Positions 1-8,161 of a DNA stretch of 64,000 nucleotides are shown here, piece by piece. This DNA comes from Qaidamihabitans albus (GTDB lineage: Bacteria; Actinomycetota; Actinomycetes; Mycobacteriales; Pseudonocardiaceae): positions 62,001 through 126,000 of the forward strand of contig NZ_JAEHOB010000003.1 of the NCBI RefSeq assembly GCF_016464705.1, given 5' to 3'. The translations under genes were made by a program, and so were the position numbers. How positions within the stretch are numbered: the first letter of the stretch is position 1; each line of letters starts with the position of its first letter. The notes below the pieces were generated by a model. It was given only the letters and a program-made list of their open reading frames with translations, was not told the DNA's origin and ran no database searches.

Positions 1-2
1 TC

Positions 3-32
3 GCCTGGTACCGCGCGGTGATCCGTGGATAG
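3..32 (+). CDS. 3' end of an upstream gene, probably GH1 beta-glucosidase (partial)
   Basis: The first bases read AWYRAVIRG followed by TAG. Family 1 beta-glucosidases of actinobacteria often end in a similar WYRxVI-type tail, and a sugar-type MFS gene starts inside this tail, which is the usual layout of a glycoside uptake/hydrolysis pair. Only nine codons are visible, so the assignment is a guess from the tail motif and context. Confidence 0.35.
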   Translation, partial: AWYRAVIRG

Positions 33-1296
33 CCGGGAGGGTGCCAGGCGGGCCGGTGTTCCGCTGCCGCCCGCGCTCGCCGAGCCGGTCGTCCCGGTGC
101 GCCCCGGCTGGACCACGCTGCTGTTCCTCACCAACCTCGGGCTCTGGCTGGCGATCTACGCGCCGATCCAGGTGCTGCTGCCCCGGCAGGCGGCGCTGCT
201 GGACGCGGCGGACAAGGAGGTGGTCTTCGGGACTGTCACCGGAGCCGGAGCGCTCGTGGCGCTGGTCGCCAACCCGGCGATCGGCCTGCTCTCGGACCGG
301 ACGTCGTCCCGGTTCGGCCGCCGCCATCCCTGGACGGTCGCCGGTGCGCTGCTCGGCGCCTGCGGGCTCGGCATCCTCTCGCTCGCCGGTGACGTCGTGG
401 TGATGACGCTCGGCTGGTGCCTCGTGCAGGCGGGCCTCGGCGGCATGCTTGCCACGCTGACGGCCGCGCTGCCGGACCGCGTGCCGGTCCGGCAGCGGGC
501 GCGGGTCGGCGGGTTCGTGGGGATCAGCCAGATGCTGGGCACCGTCGCCGGGGCCGTGCTCGTGACCGTCGTGGTGACCAGCCTGTCCGGCGGCTACCTC
601 GCGTGCGCGTTCGTCGTGCTGACCGGGGCCGTGGTGTTCGCGGTCCGCACGCCCGATGCCGTGCTGCCGAGGGCGTTCCGCCCCGCCGGCCGGTGGTGGA
701 CGGCGATCGCCGGTCTCTGGGTGTCCCCCCGGCGGCAGCCGGACTTCGCGTGGGCCTGGGGCTGCCATTTCCTGATCGGTCTCGGCAACGCGCTCGGCAC
801 GCTGTACCTGCTGTTCTTCCTCGGTGACGCCGTCCGGCACCCCGATCCGGACACCGGCCTGCTGGTGCTGATGGGCCTCTACGGCGCCGCGCTGACCGTG
901 GGCGCCCTCGTGACCGGCCGCCTGTCGGACTCCTCGGGGCTGCGTAAGCCCTACGTGCTGGTGTCCTGCGGGCTGATGGCGACGGCGGCGCTGCTGCTGG
1001 TCGTCTCGCAGACCTGGACTGCGGCTCTCGTGGCGGCACCGCTGCTGGGAGTCGGCTTCGGTACGTACTGGGCGGTGGCGCTGGCGATTCTCACGCAGGT
1101 GCTGCCCGCCGCCGCCGACCGGGGCAAGGATCTGGGGGTGGTGAACGTCGCGAACGCCCTGCCGCAAGTGGTGGCGCCGCTGCTCGCGACGGTGATTCTC
1201 GCGCGGACGGGAGGCTATCCGGGCCTCTTCACCGCCTCCGCCGCCGCGACCCTGTGCGCGGGTGTGCTCATCACGCGGGTGCGTTCGGTGCGGTGA
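25..1296 (+). CDS. MFS transporter, GPH/sugar-type
   Basis: A 423-aa integral membrane protein with about twelve hydrophobic segments in two halves, so a cytoplasmic-membrane secondary transporter. The loop after the second/third segment reads GLLSDRTSSRFGRRHPW (about residues 91-107). This is the MFS motif A in the form seen in glycoside/sugar (GPH or SUC-like) transporters. The GTG start lies 8 bp inside the end of the preceding frame, which suggests translational coupling with a probable beta-glucosidase. The substrate cannot be read from sequence; a glycoside or oligosaccharide is the best inference from the neighbour. Confidence 0.82.
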   Translation: MDSREGARRAGVPLPPALAEPVVPVRPGWTTLLFLTNLGLWLAIYAPIQVLLPRQAALLDAADKEVVFGTVTGAGALVALVANPAIGLLSDRTSSRFGRRHPWTVAGALLGACGLGILSLAGDVVVMTLGWCLVQAGLGGMLATLTAALPDRVPVRQRARVGGFVGISQMLGTVAGAVLVTVVVTSLSGGYLACAFVVLTGAVVFAVRTPDAVLPRAFRPAGRWWTAIAGLWVSPRRQPDFAWAWGCHFLIGLGNALGTLYLLFFLGDAVRHPDPDTGLLVLMGLYGAALTVGALVTGRLSDSSGLRKPYVLVSCGLMATAALLLVVSQTWTAALVAAPLLGVGFGTYWAVALAILTQVLPAAADRGKDLGVVNVANALPQVVAPLLATVILARTGGYPGLFTASAAATLCAGVLITRVRSVR

Positions 1297-1508
1297 GTTC
1301 GCTCTGGTTGGGGACCGCGGACCGGTGCCGGTCGGGGGAGGGGGAGTGCAACGGCACCGGCCCGCGGGGTATCGGGGCCGCACTGCGGGCGGGGATCTTC
1401 CACAGTTCGCGATCTGCAGTTATGCGGCTTGCTTCGTGATCAACCTAACGGCGGATTAGCGCTCCCGCTAGGGGTTGAGTCACATTTATTCGATTAATCG
1501 GAGTAGGC

Positions 1509-1555
1509 CGGCGGTTGGCTCGTCACGCTCGGGGGTACGCACGAGCCAACCGCCG
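1509..1555 (-). terminator. Hairpin downstream of the minus-strand small-protein pair
   Basis: A perfect 15-bp inverted repeat (CGGCGGTTGGCTCGT at 1509-1523, complement at 1541-1555) with a 17-nt loop lies 14 nt past the stop codon of the minus-strand gene ending at 1569. No clear T-tract follows. It could also end transcripts arriving from the MFS gene on the plus strand. Confidence 0.5.
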
Positions 1556-1568
1556 ACGTCCGGGGCCA

Positions 1569-1997
1569 TTACCGGGCGGGGGTCCCGGCAATGGCTCGGT
1601 GTGTGGCAGGCGGGGGGACCAGGGCGTGTTTGCCTGCCTGCTGTTGGGGGACCGGCTGGGCCTCGGCCGGCTCGGTGGCCGCGGACCGGCGGCGTCCCAG
1701 CCGCCGGGTGTTCTGCTGAGGCGCCAGCCCTCCGGCGACGAGGTGCTCGTGCGCGACCTGCCATACGGAGCAGGGCGCCTTGCACCGGTGCCATCGGGTG
1801 GAGCAGGTGGGGCAGTCGCCGCGCTCGTCCGGTTCGTGAGCGCGGAGCATGGCCCGCCAGCCCTCGGTCAACCGGGGGAGTTCGGAGCGGGCCACCGACA
1901 CCAGCGATGCAGAGTCCGCACGTTCGGCCAGGTCGGAGAGCATGTCGAGGCGTTCCCATACCGCGTTGCGGAGGACCTGCCCGAGGATCTGATCCAC
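1569..1997 (-). CDS. Small Cys/His-rich protein of unknown function
   Basis: 142 aa, GTG start at 1997, 13 nt after the stop of the upstream gene, so probably co-transcribed. The N-terminal half is helical and acidic. Residues about 50-85 hold a compact Cys/His cluster (H..D.RGDCPTC...H.C..PCSVW...H.HL) that looks like a small zinc-binding fold. The C-terminal third is Arg/Gln/Pro-rich and looks disordered. I associate this type of short protein with Pseudonocardiaceae, but no function is known to me. Its position opposite an XRE/TPR regulator hints at a regulatory role; that is inference. Confidence 0.7.
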   Translation of the reverse strand: MDQILGQVLRNAVWERLDMLSDLAERADSASLVSVARSELPRLTEGWRAMLRAHEPDERGDCPTCSTRWHRCKAPCSVWQVAHEHLVAGGLAPQQNTRRLGRRRSAATEPAEAQPVPQQQAGKHALVPPPATHRAIAGTPAR

Positions 1998-2010
1998 TTG
2001 AAACTCACCG

Positions 2011-2367
2011 TCACCTTTCCGCCAGCCTGGCGGCTTCGTTGAGTGCGGCCCTGAGCTGGCCGAGCTGGCCGCCCGTCAGCCGCGCGGTCTCACCGGGGGG
2101 ACCGACGAGGACCACTTCGCCCTCGTCCACGAACACCGTCACGCAGCGCTCTCGGCTGATCATGTCGCCGCACTGCACCCGCCACACCGGCTGCCCGCCC
2201 TCGTACCTGCGGACGTCGCTGGTGGCGCGAGGGTCGATGGCCGACGATGACGACGATGACGACAGTGCCGAGCGCACCTTTCCGGTGACCGGCGACCGGC
2301 GCACGGACGTCGTGCCGGTCGTGCCGGTCGCAGCACGCTCTGCTGTGATCGAGTGCACGAACTCCAC
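2011..2367 (-). CDS. Small conserved-type protein of unknown function
   Basis: 118 aa with GTG start at 2367 and a good ribosome site (GGAGAA five bases upstream). The N-terminal 50 residues are basic and contain a run of seven serines. The folded part follows: a beta-rich segment (VWRVQCGDMIS, VTVFVDEGEVVLVGPPGETARL) and a C-terminal helix (GQLGQLRAALNEAARLAER). It is the first gene of a two-gene minus-strand unit and is divergent from the XRE/TPR regulator at 2668. I do not recognise a named domain. The start could be internal if the serine-rich head is not translated. Confidence 0.7.
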   Translation of the reverse strand: MEFVHSITAERAATGTTGTTSVRRSPVTGKVRSALSSSSSSSAIDPRATSDVRRYEGGQPVWRVQCGDMISRERCVTVFVDEGEVVLVGPPGETARLTGGQLGQLRAALNEAARLAER

Positions 2368-2667
2368 GTCGTTCTCCGCTCTGTCCGGGCGGCTGTGCGC
2401 CGGGGGAATCTCAAGCCTGTCTTCGGTTGCTCTCCGTGACTGCGGACCGTGTCGGTGCGGCCACGGAGATCTGCGAACTACATTGCGACGAAAAGAACGC
2501 GGAAAGAAGCCTCGGTGGCCGTCATAGCGGCGACCGGCGCGGGTTCCACGTTAAACGGTCACGCGAGTTCGCCCGGGCCGATCAGGCGGCACAATCGGTG
2601 TTTCGCGCGGTTGAATGGAAGTTGCCTACGCTGCTGATCGACGCCCGATGGACTGTGGAGGGGCGCA
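2368..2667. other. Divergent intergenic region, 300 nt
   Basis: It lies between the minus-strand small-protein pair and the plus-strand XRE/TPR regulator, so it should hold both promoters. I could not find a convincing -35/-10 pair at standard spacing. The regulator has a clear ribosome site (TGGAGGGG) just before its ATG. Confidence 0.5.
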
Positions 2668-4032
2668 ATGGACACAGGCGATACCAAGCAGGGTCGCATC
2701 CCGCTGAAGACCTGGGACGACCGGGAGATGCGGGACGCGCTCGCGAACCGGAACGTCAGCGAGGTCTACCGGCAGCTGCGCAAGCACGGTGTCTCCCAGC
2801 GTCAGATCGCCGCGATGACCGGCCAATCCCAGTCCGAGGTGTCGGAGATCCTGAAGGGTCGTCAGGTCATGGCCTACGACGTCCTCTCCAGGATCTCCGA
2901 AGGCCTCGGGATCCCCCGCGGGTACATGGGCCTCGCCTACGACGAGGCCACGGAGATACAGGTCGTCGGCGCGGCCGACGAGCAGCAGGCTGAGGAGGAC
3001 GAGTCCGTGAAACGGCGGAAGTTCCTCGCGCACGCCGCGCAGGTCACGATGGGGGCCGCGGTCTTCGGGCCGGCCTCGGAGGCCTGGGCGGCAAGCCCCG
3101 CGAGGACGCCCGCACCTGGGCGGATCGGGGTGACCGACGTCCGGCAGGTGGAAGCGGCGACCAGGGCGCTACGCGCGCTCGACTACCAGTACGGCGGTGG
3201 GTTCTGCCGGGACGCCGTCGTCGCGCAGCTCTCCTGGGGACAGCAGATGCTCCAGGCGAGCGGTACCGAACCGGTGCGTTCGCGGCTCTACGTCGCGCTC
3301 GCCGACCTGCACAGCCTCGCCGGGTGGACGTCGTTCGACATCGGTCTCATCGACTCGGCCCGCGGCCATTTCGCCAACGCTCTCGACCTGGCCAAACAGG
3401 GCGACAACCACCCGCTCGTCGCCAACGTGCTGTACCGGATGGGCCGCGTCTACCTGCACCAGGAGGCGCCGAACGACGCGCTGAAGCTCTTCCAGCTGGG
3501 CCAGATCGCGGCGCAGGAGTCCGGCTCCGAGCTCGCCGTGGCCGTGCTGTGCGCCAACGAGGCCTGGGCCTACGCGATGATGGGCAACAGCGAGCAGGCC
3601 GTGAAGCTGCTCGGCCGGACCCGCGACGAGTTCCAGCGCGCGGACCTCGCCAACGCCGAGTCCTGGGTGCGCTTCTTCAACGAGACCGACGTCTACGCGA
3701 TGATCGGCACCGTGCACACGGCGCTCGCGCAGCACGACGCCACGCACACCAAGTACGCCATCCCGGCGCTGACCAAGGCCGTTGACGCCTACGGTGACGA
3801 CATGGCCCGCAGCAAGACGTTCAACCTCAGCGCGCTGGCCACGAACCACCTGCTCGAAGGCGACATCGACCACGGGGCCAAGGTCGGCGGCAAGGCGCTG
3901 GATTGTGCGGAGGGCCTCAAGTCGGCCCGTGTCGAGGACCGGATGCGCCCGCTCAAGGACGAGGCGCGCCGTCGCAGCAACAACGCCGACGCCCGTGAGC
4001 TGGTCGAACGGATGAACGCGTTCTTCGCCTGA
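2668..4032 (+). CDS. XRE-family transcriptional regulator with TPR domain
   Basis: 454 aa. Residues about 38-90 form a helix-turn-helix of the XRE/lambda-repressor type (VSQRQIAAMTGQSQSEVSEILKGR). A charged linker with RRKFLAHAAQ resembles the RR-x-FL segment seen in many Streptomyces HTH/TPR regulators. The rest, from about residue 180, is alpha-helical with repeated A/L/Y patterns typical of tetratricopeptide repeats (for example FDIGLIDSARGHFANALDLAKQ), a likely binding site for a peptide or protein partner. A strong ribosome site precedes the ATG. The phosphotransferase gene follows after 23 nt. DNA target and signal are unknown. Confidence 0.85.
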   Translation: MDTGDTKQGRIPLKTWDDREMRDALANRNVSEVYRQLRKHGVSQRQIAAMTGQSQSEVSEILKGRQVMAYDVLSRISEGLGIPRGYMGLAYDEATEIQVVGAADEQQAEEDESVKRRKFLAHAAQVTMGAAVFGPASEAWAASPARTPAPGRIGVTDVRQVEAATRALRALDYQYGGGFCRDAVVAQLSWGQQMLQASGTEPVRSRLYVALADLHSLAGWTSFDIGLIDSARGHFANALDLAKQGDNHPLVANVLYRMGRVYLHQEAPNDALKLFQLGQIAAQESGSELAVAVLCANEAWAYAMMGNSEQAVKLLGRTRDEFQRADLANAESWVRFFNETDVYAMIGTVHTALAQHDATHTKYAIPALTKAVDAYGDDMARSKTFNLSALATNHLLEGDIDHGAKVGGKALDCAEGLKSARVEDRMRPLKDEARRRSNNADARELVERMNAFFA

Positions 4033-4055
4033 GCACCCCCGGGAGCGACATCATC

Positions 4056-4943
4056 TTGGATGGCCGGTTCACCAGGGAAAAGCTCGACCGGGTCCTCCAC
4101 GAGGTGTGCGCGCGGCTCGGCCTGGACGCGGCCGGTGCCACGCTGCTGCGGTTCACCAACAACGCCGTGTACTCCCTGTCGGCCGATCCGGTGGTCGTGC
4201 GGATCGTCGGCTCGCGGACGCTGCGGCACCGGGCGTACAAGGTCGTCGCCGTCGCGCGGCACTTCGCCAGGCACGGCGTGCCGGCGATCCGGCTCGTGGA
4301 CGGGTTCCCCCAGCCGGTCGAGGTCGGTGAGCACGTCGTGACGGTGTGGGAGAAGGTGCCGGACGCCGGACGGCGGGCGAGCACCGCGGAGCTGGGCAGG
4401 TTGTTGCGCCGGGTGCACGCCCTGCCGCCGGTCGAGGGGGTCGGGGACTGGGCGCCGCTGGACGACGTTCGTGCCAGGGTGGCCGATGCGGAGGAGCTCG
4501 ACGCCGACGACCGGCAGTTCCTGCTGCACCGTTGTGCCGAGGTGGACGCGGCGCTGGCGGAGCTGAAGTTCCCCCTGCCGACAGCGCTGGTGCACGGTGA
4601 CGCGCACCCGGGCAACGTGATCGTCGGCCCGGAGGGGCCCGTGCTGTGCGACTTCGACTCCGCGTGTTCGGGGCCACCGGAGTGGGACCTGACGCCGCTG
4701 GCAGTCGGCAGGGAGCGCTTCGGCGACCCGCGCGGCTGGTACGACACACTGGCGCGGACCTACGGCTTCGACGTGACCTCGTGGGAGGGTTTCGCCGTGC
4801 TGCGCGCGGCGCGAGAGCTCAAACTGACCACGAGCGTGCTGCCGATCCTGCGCAGCCACCCTTCGGTCCGGCACGAGCTGCGCCGCCGACTGCACGACCT
4901 GCGGGCCGGGCGGACCGAGTCCCGCTGGGTCCGGTACCGCTGA
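4056..4943 (+). CDS. Phosphotransferase of the APH/choline-kinase fold family
   Basis: 295 aa. The kinase fold is marked by the catalytic loop LVHGDAHPGNVIV (Brenner motif HGDxHxxN) and the metal-binding LCDFDSA about twenty residues later, followed by PPEWDLTPLA, a sequence usual in aminoglycoside-phosphotransferase-like small-molecule kinases. The start is a TTG, preceded by GGGAG; no better in-frame start is near. It follows the XRE/TPR regulator by 23 nt and is probably in the same transcript. The family includes antibiotic, sugar and choline kinases, so the substrate cannot be assigned, and resistance should not be assumed. Confidence 0.8.
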   Translation: MDGRFTREKLDRVLHEVCARLGLDAAGATLLRFTNNAVYSLSADPVVVRIVGSRTLRHRAYKVVAVARHFARHGVPAIRLVDGFPQPVEVGEHVVTVWEKVPDAGRRASTAELGRLLRRVHALPPVEGVGDWAPLDDVRARVADAEELDADDRQFLLHRCAEVDAALAELKFPLPTALVHGDAHPGNVIVGPEGPVLCDFDSACSGPPEWDLTPLAVGRERFGDPRGWYDTLARTYGFDVTSWEGFAVLRAARELKLTTSVLPILRSHPSVRHELRRRLHDLRAGRTESRWVRYR

Positions 4944-5011
4944 ACAGCCTCATTTCACCGACATTTGGCGACAGGAACTGACCGCTCGTCGTTTGGCTGA
5001 ATTGCAGTGGC

Positions 5012-5047
5012 CCGGGGTGACAATTTCGGTTCGACTAATCACCCCGG
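5012..5047 (+). terminator. Hairpin after the phosphotransferase gene
   Basis: CCGGGGTGA (5012-5020) pairs perfectly with TCACCCCGG (5039-5047) around an 18-nt loop, about 70 nt beyond the stop of the plus-strand gene. There is no T-tract. It may terminate together with the stronger palindrome at 5114. Confidence 0.4.
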
Positions 5048-5113
5048 ATGAACCATTCCCAGGTCACGATGTGCAACTTGCATGCACTCAGCGTCACCAA
5101 GTGCGGTGGTCGC

Positions 5114-5159
5114 CTCGTGAGTGGCTACGCGAGTTAGAACTCGCGTAGCCACTCACGAG
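5114..5159. repeat. Palindromic repeat, copy A (CTCGTGAGTG family)
   Basis: A perfect 22-bp inverted repeat with a two-base AG loop. The left arm begins CTCGTGAGTGGCTACGCGAG and the centre reads GAGTTAGAACTC. It sits at a convergent junction (phosphotransferase plus, copD minus), and the copD stop codon (5153-5155) lies inside the right arm. Related copies are at 19159, 39622 and 60060. It probably acts as a two-way terminator; the shared sequence also suggests a mobile or selected element. Confidence 0.85.
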
Positions 5160-6172
5160 ACCGGCGCGCGGCTCAGGACGGCCGCGAAGCCGAACGCCAG
5201 CCCCATCACGGCGAGCTCCAGCGTCGCCCAGCCCGCGAGCGCCGTGTGCTCGTGGCGCGCGATCCGCGGCAGCAGCCGCCAGCGGGTGTAGCCGCCGATC
5301 GCTGCGATCAGGACCAGGCACAGCAGCTTGAGCAGCACCAGCCGCCCGTACGCCGTGCCGAACAGCCCGGTCCAGAAGTCGGTCGACGGGTTGAGGCCGA
5401 CCTCGCCGAGGCCGTTGAACAGCCCGGTCGCCGCCGAGAGCAACAGGCAGACGGTCGCCAGCACGGAGAACCGCGGCAGTGCCCTGGCGAGCAACGTGCG
5501 GTTGCCGATCAGCAGCACGGTCATCGCGCCGAGGCCGCCCACCCAGGCGGCGGCGCTGAGGACGTGCAGCTCGATGGACACCATCGCGAGCTCGCCGAGC
5601 TCCCAGTCCGAGGCGTGCCCGGTGACCGGCAGCGGCAGCAGCCCGAACAGTCCGAGGCCGACGAGCACCTCGGCGGGCACCCGCTCGCCGAGGCGCACCC
5701 TGAGCAGGCCGAGTCCGGCGAAGGCGACCGCGAGCGCCAGGACGATCAGCAGCGCCTTGCCTGCGTCGACCGCGGCGACGTAGCCACGCACGTCGCCGAG
5801 GCCGATCGTCGCGGTGGGCCGGAACTCCGCGGTCTGCAGGACGAGCAGCACGAACGCGGCGGCCGCCCACACCAGCGCGGCGGCCACCGCGGCGAGCCGT
5901 GCCCGCGCCAGCACGGCGTCGCCTCGCCGCGGTTTCTCGTGGCCGATCAGCACCGGCAGCAGGGCCAGCCCGATCGCGCCCACCGCGGCGAGGTGGAACA
6001 CCGCCCGTGCGAGGGGGATGCCGACCGAGACCGCCCCGCCGACGTCCGAGACGCCCGCGACCGGCCCGGTCGCACTCAGCGCGACACCGGCGAGCACGCC
6101 GACGACCGCCGCGGCGACCAGGCCGACCACGGTGACGTAACGGACCCGCGAGGCGGCCCCGGCCGGGTTCAC
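5153..6172 (-). CDS. CopD-like membrane protein
   Basis: 339 aa with eight or more hydrophobic helices, ending in APVS. The central part (VTGHASDWELGELAMVSIELHVLSAAAWVGGLG) carries the conserved H and W.GG pattern of the copper-resistance D domain. The GTG start overlaps the copC stop as GTGA; the open frame extends further upstream only across copC. It is the last gene of a four-gene unit with an unknown membrane protein, ycnI and copC. CopC/CopD/YcnI sets take part in periplasmic copper handling or import. The stop codon is inside palindromic repeat copy A. Confidence 0.83.
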   Translation of the reverse strand: MNPAGAASRVRYVTVVGLVAAAVVGVLAGVALSATGPVAGVSDVGGAVSVGIPLARAVFHLAAVGAIGLALLPVLIGHEKPRRGDAVLARARLAAVAAALVWAAAAFVLLVLQTAEFRPTATIGLGDVRGYVAAVDAGKALLIVLALAVAFAGLGLLRVRLGERVPAEVLVGLGLFGLLPLPVTGHASDWELGELAMVSIELHVLSAAAWVGGLGAMTVLLIGNRTLLARALPRFSVLATVCLLLSAATGLFNGLGEVGLNPSTDFWTGLFGTAYGRLVLLKLLCLVLIAAIGGYTRWRLLPRIARHEHTALAGWATLELAVMGLAFGFAAVLSRAPVS

Positions 6173-6744
6173 GACCGTTTGTCCTGCGTGTTCCCCATCC
6201 GCATCGCCACGACGATGCCGATACCGAGCAGCACGACGGCGGCCACGATCCACACCCAGACCGGCACCCCGGAGGAGTCCGCCTCGGCCCGCTCTCCGGT
6301 GTCCTGCCCGGCGGCCGCGGACTGCTCCGTGCCCGGTGCCGCCGACGCGGCGGGATCCCCGGCCGGTGTGCCGGTGCCCGCCGTCGTCAGGGTGAACCGG
6401 AGTTCCTCGGACACCGAGTGGCCGTCGGCCGACAGGATGCGGAACCCGATGACGTACTCGCCTGCCGGGCCGAGCGGGCGCAGCGGAGCGGTCACCTCGT
6501 TGCCGTTGACCTGGACCAGCCCTTCGGCCCACTGCCCGCCGTCGGGGCCGGTGACCGCGACCTCGTTCGTGCCTGCGTCCTGCACCTCCTGGTCGAAGGT
6601 CAGCGTGACCGCCTCCGGCGCGGCCGCGATCTGCTCACCTTCGGCCGGATCGGAGGAGATGAGCACGTTGTGCGCCGACGCCGGTGCGGCGATGCCCAGC
6701 AGTGCCAGTACCGCCACCCCGGCGAGGACCAGCAGCCGCCTCAC
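6169..6744 (-). CDS. CopC-domain copper-binding protein, membrane-anchored
   Basis: 191 aa. An N-terminal signal peptide (RRLLVLAGVAVLALLGIAAPASA) ends just before the mature His in AHNVLISSDPAEG, as in CopC proteins where the N-terminal His helps bind Cu(II). The CopC beta-sandwich covers about residues 25-120 (LTFDQEV, GYVIGFRILSADGHSVSEELRFTL-like pattern). A Thr/Ala/Gly-rich linker and one C-terminal membrane helix (VWIVAAVVLLGIGIVVAM) follow, so the domain is tethered outside the membrane. It starts at GTG overlapping the ycnI stop (GTGA) and overlaps copD downstream: a tightly coupled operon. Confidence 0.87.
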   Translation of the reverse strand: MRRLLVLAGVAVLALLGIAAPASAHNVLISSDPAEGEQIAAAPEAVTLTFDQEVQDAGTNEVAVTGPDGGQWAEGLVQVNGNEVTAPLRPLGPAGEYVIGFRILSADGHSVSEELRFTLTTAGTGTPAGDPAASAAPGTEQSAAAGQDTGERAEADSSGVPVWVWIVAAVVLLGIGIVVAMRMGNTQDKRS

Positions 6745-7442
6745 GCCGAGGTCCGCTTCCGCGCACGCACGGTCGCACCCGCGCCGACGCCGAGGCCCAG
6801 CGCGCCGACCACGAGCCCGGCCCCGCCGAGCCAGCGCGCGGTGTCGTCACTGGCCGGGGCGGCCTCGGCACCACCCGCGGCCTCCGTCTCGGCCTCGTGC
6901 GCACCGCCGCTGTGCCCTTCGCCCGATGCCTCGGCGAGCTCGACCACCGGTGCCGGGTGCTCCGGCTCCTCACCGTTCTCGGCGGGCGGAGCGTCCCAGT
7001 TCACCACTTTCCCGTCGGAGTACGTCTGCGCCGCGGCCAGCACGAGTGTGTCCACGTTCTCGGGCAGCTTCCCGAGGGTGAACGGGAACTCCTCGTACGA
7101 GGTGGACCCGGCGGCGATCTGGTTGCCCTCCTGCGCCGTCCAGGTGATCTTGCTGACCACGTCGGTCTTGATGACCTCGGCGGTCCAGCCGGGCACCGGC
7201 TTGGTGCGTGCGGAGCTGATCGCGTACTCCTCCGGGATGGTCACCTCCAGCTTGGTGGTGCCCACCTTCTCCTCCTCGTTCGGAACGCGCAGGACGATCG
7301 CGCCGTAGCCGCCCTGCTCCGGCTGGTCGCCGTAGACGTTCGCCGTCACGTGTGCCGAGGCGGCACCGGCGGCGAGCAGGCCGGTGAGCCCGGCGGCGCC
7401 CGTCAGGACGACGGCACGCAGGAAGTATCGATTTGTCGACAT
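6741..7442 (-). CDS. YcnI family (DUF1775) copper-associated protein
   Basis: 233 aa from the ATG at 7442, which has AGGAGA ten bases upstream; a longer frame to 7484 lacks such a site. A signal peptide ends at AGAASA, leaving a mature N-terminal His (AHVTANVYGDQ), the residue with which YcnI proteins bind copper. The DUF1775 domain spans about residues 32-175 and includes W/E residues (VPGWTAEVI, ITWTAQEG). A Glu/His/Ala-rich linker and a C-terminal membrane helix follow. Operon position beside copC and copD supports a role as a periplasmic copper metallochaperone. Confidence 0.87.
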   Translation of the reverse strand: MSTNRYFLRAVVLTGAAGLTGLLAAGAASAHVTANVYGDQPEQGGYGAIVLRVPNEEEKVGTTKLEVTIPEEYAISSARTKPVPGWTAEVIKTDVVSKITWTAQEGNQIAAGSTSYEEFPFTLGKLPENVDTLVLAAAQTYSDGKVVNWDAPPAENGEEPEHPAPVVELAEASGEGHSGGAHEAETEAAGGAEAAPASDDTARWLGGAGLVVGALGLGVGAGATVRARKRTSA

Positions 7443-7488
7443 GTAAAGAGGTCTCCTGAACTTGTTCGGAGTGGTCTGAGGCAAGGGT

Positions 7489-8028
7489 TCAGGAGGGCAG
7501 TGGCGGGCCTCGGCGCCGGCACACCCGGTGCAGCATCACCTCGACGACGAGGGTGCCGATCGAGGCGCGGACCACCGCGTGCCGCGGTTTCGGTGCGGGG
7601 ACCGGCGCCGACGTCCACGCCACCGGCAGCAGCATGCGCAGCGAGGCGACCGCGACGGCCAGCATCGTCTCCGCGTGGGTCAGCGCGAGCGCCGTCAGCA
7701 GGGTGGCGACGGCATGGGCCACCGGCATCGTGATCCCGTGGCCACCGCCGCCCTCGTGCGGGGCGAGCCCGGCGAACAGCCAGTGCATGGCCGCCTGTGC
7801 GCCACCGAGCACCAGCAACGTGCCGAGCACCCCCCGGGTGTGCTCGGCGACCGCGACCGAGAGCCACCCGATCAGGAGGGTGAGCGTGAGCGTCACCGAA
7901 ACCTGCGGCAGCCGACCGTCGGCGAGGGTGTGCGCGGAGACCGCCAGTGTGGCCGAGCAGACAGCGAGCAATGTCGCACGGCCGGCGCCGGGTGCCCTGC
8001 GCTGGTGCGAACGCCTGCTCACGTGCAC
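7489..8028 (-). CDS. Membrane protein of unknown function, first gene of the copper operon
   Basis: 179 aa with four predicted membrane helices, a loop with HEGGGGHG and several scattered His and Met residues (HTLADG, MHWLFAG, HAETML). It resembles the unnamed membrane protein often found next to actinobacterial ycnI/copC genes. It starts at GTG 8028 (or GTG 8022) and lies 46 nt before ycnI on the same strand. The His-rich loop and the neighbours suggest metal handling, but that is inference. The gene diverges from the betaine transporter operon. Confidence 0.72.
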   Translation of the reverse strand: MHVSRRSHQRRAPGAGRATLLAVCSATLAVSAHTLADGRLPQVSVTLTLTLLIGWLSVAVAEHTRGVLGTLLVLGGAQAAMHWLFAGLAPHEGGGGHGITMPVAHAVATLLTALALTHAETMLAVAVASLRMLLPVAWTSAPVPAPKPRHAVVRASIGTLVVEVMLHRVCRRRGPPLPS

Positions 8029-8161
8029 AGATTAGGTGACGCGGGTGGCCGGCTTCGAGCGCCGGGGGTGGGTTGTCCGGACGTGCACGGTTGCCGACTG
8101 GCGAAAGATCGGTAACTGTATGTCCACTCTTGACGAGCGGAAGACGCCGAATGGGTGGTCC

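Noticed and set aside
1475-2527. 350-aa plus-strand frame across the small-protein pair
   Set aside because: Its composition is Arg/Ser/Pro-rich with no folded pattern, and it is antisense to two minus-strand frames that have ribosome sites and ordered sequence.
4056-4943. Antibiotic-resistance gene (aminoglycoside phosphotransferase)
   Set aside because: The fold is shared by many kinases. Nothing in the sequence or the neighbours points to a drug substrate, so no resistance call is made.
5071-5086. Palindrome TGCAACTTGCA upstream of the repeat at 5114
   Set aside because: It looks like an operator, but it lies between convergent genes where no promoter is expected.
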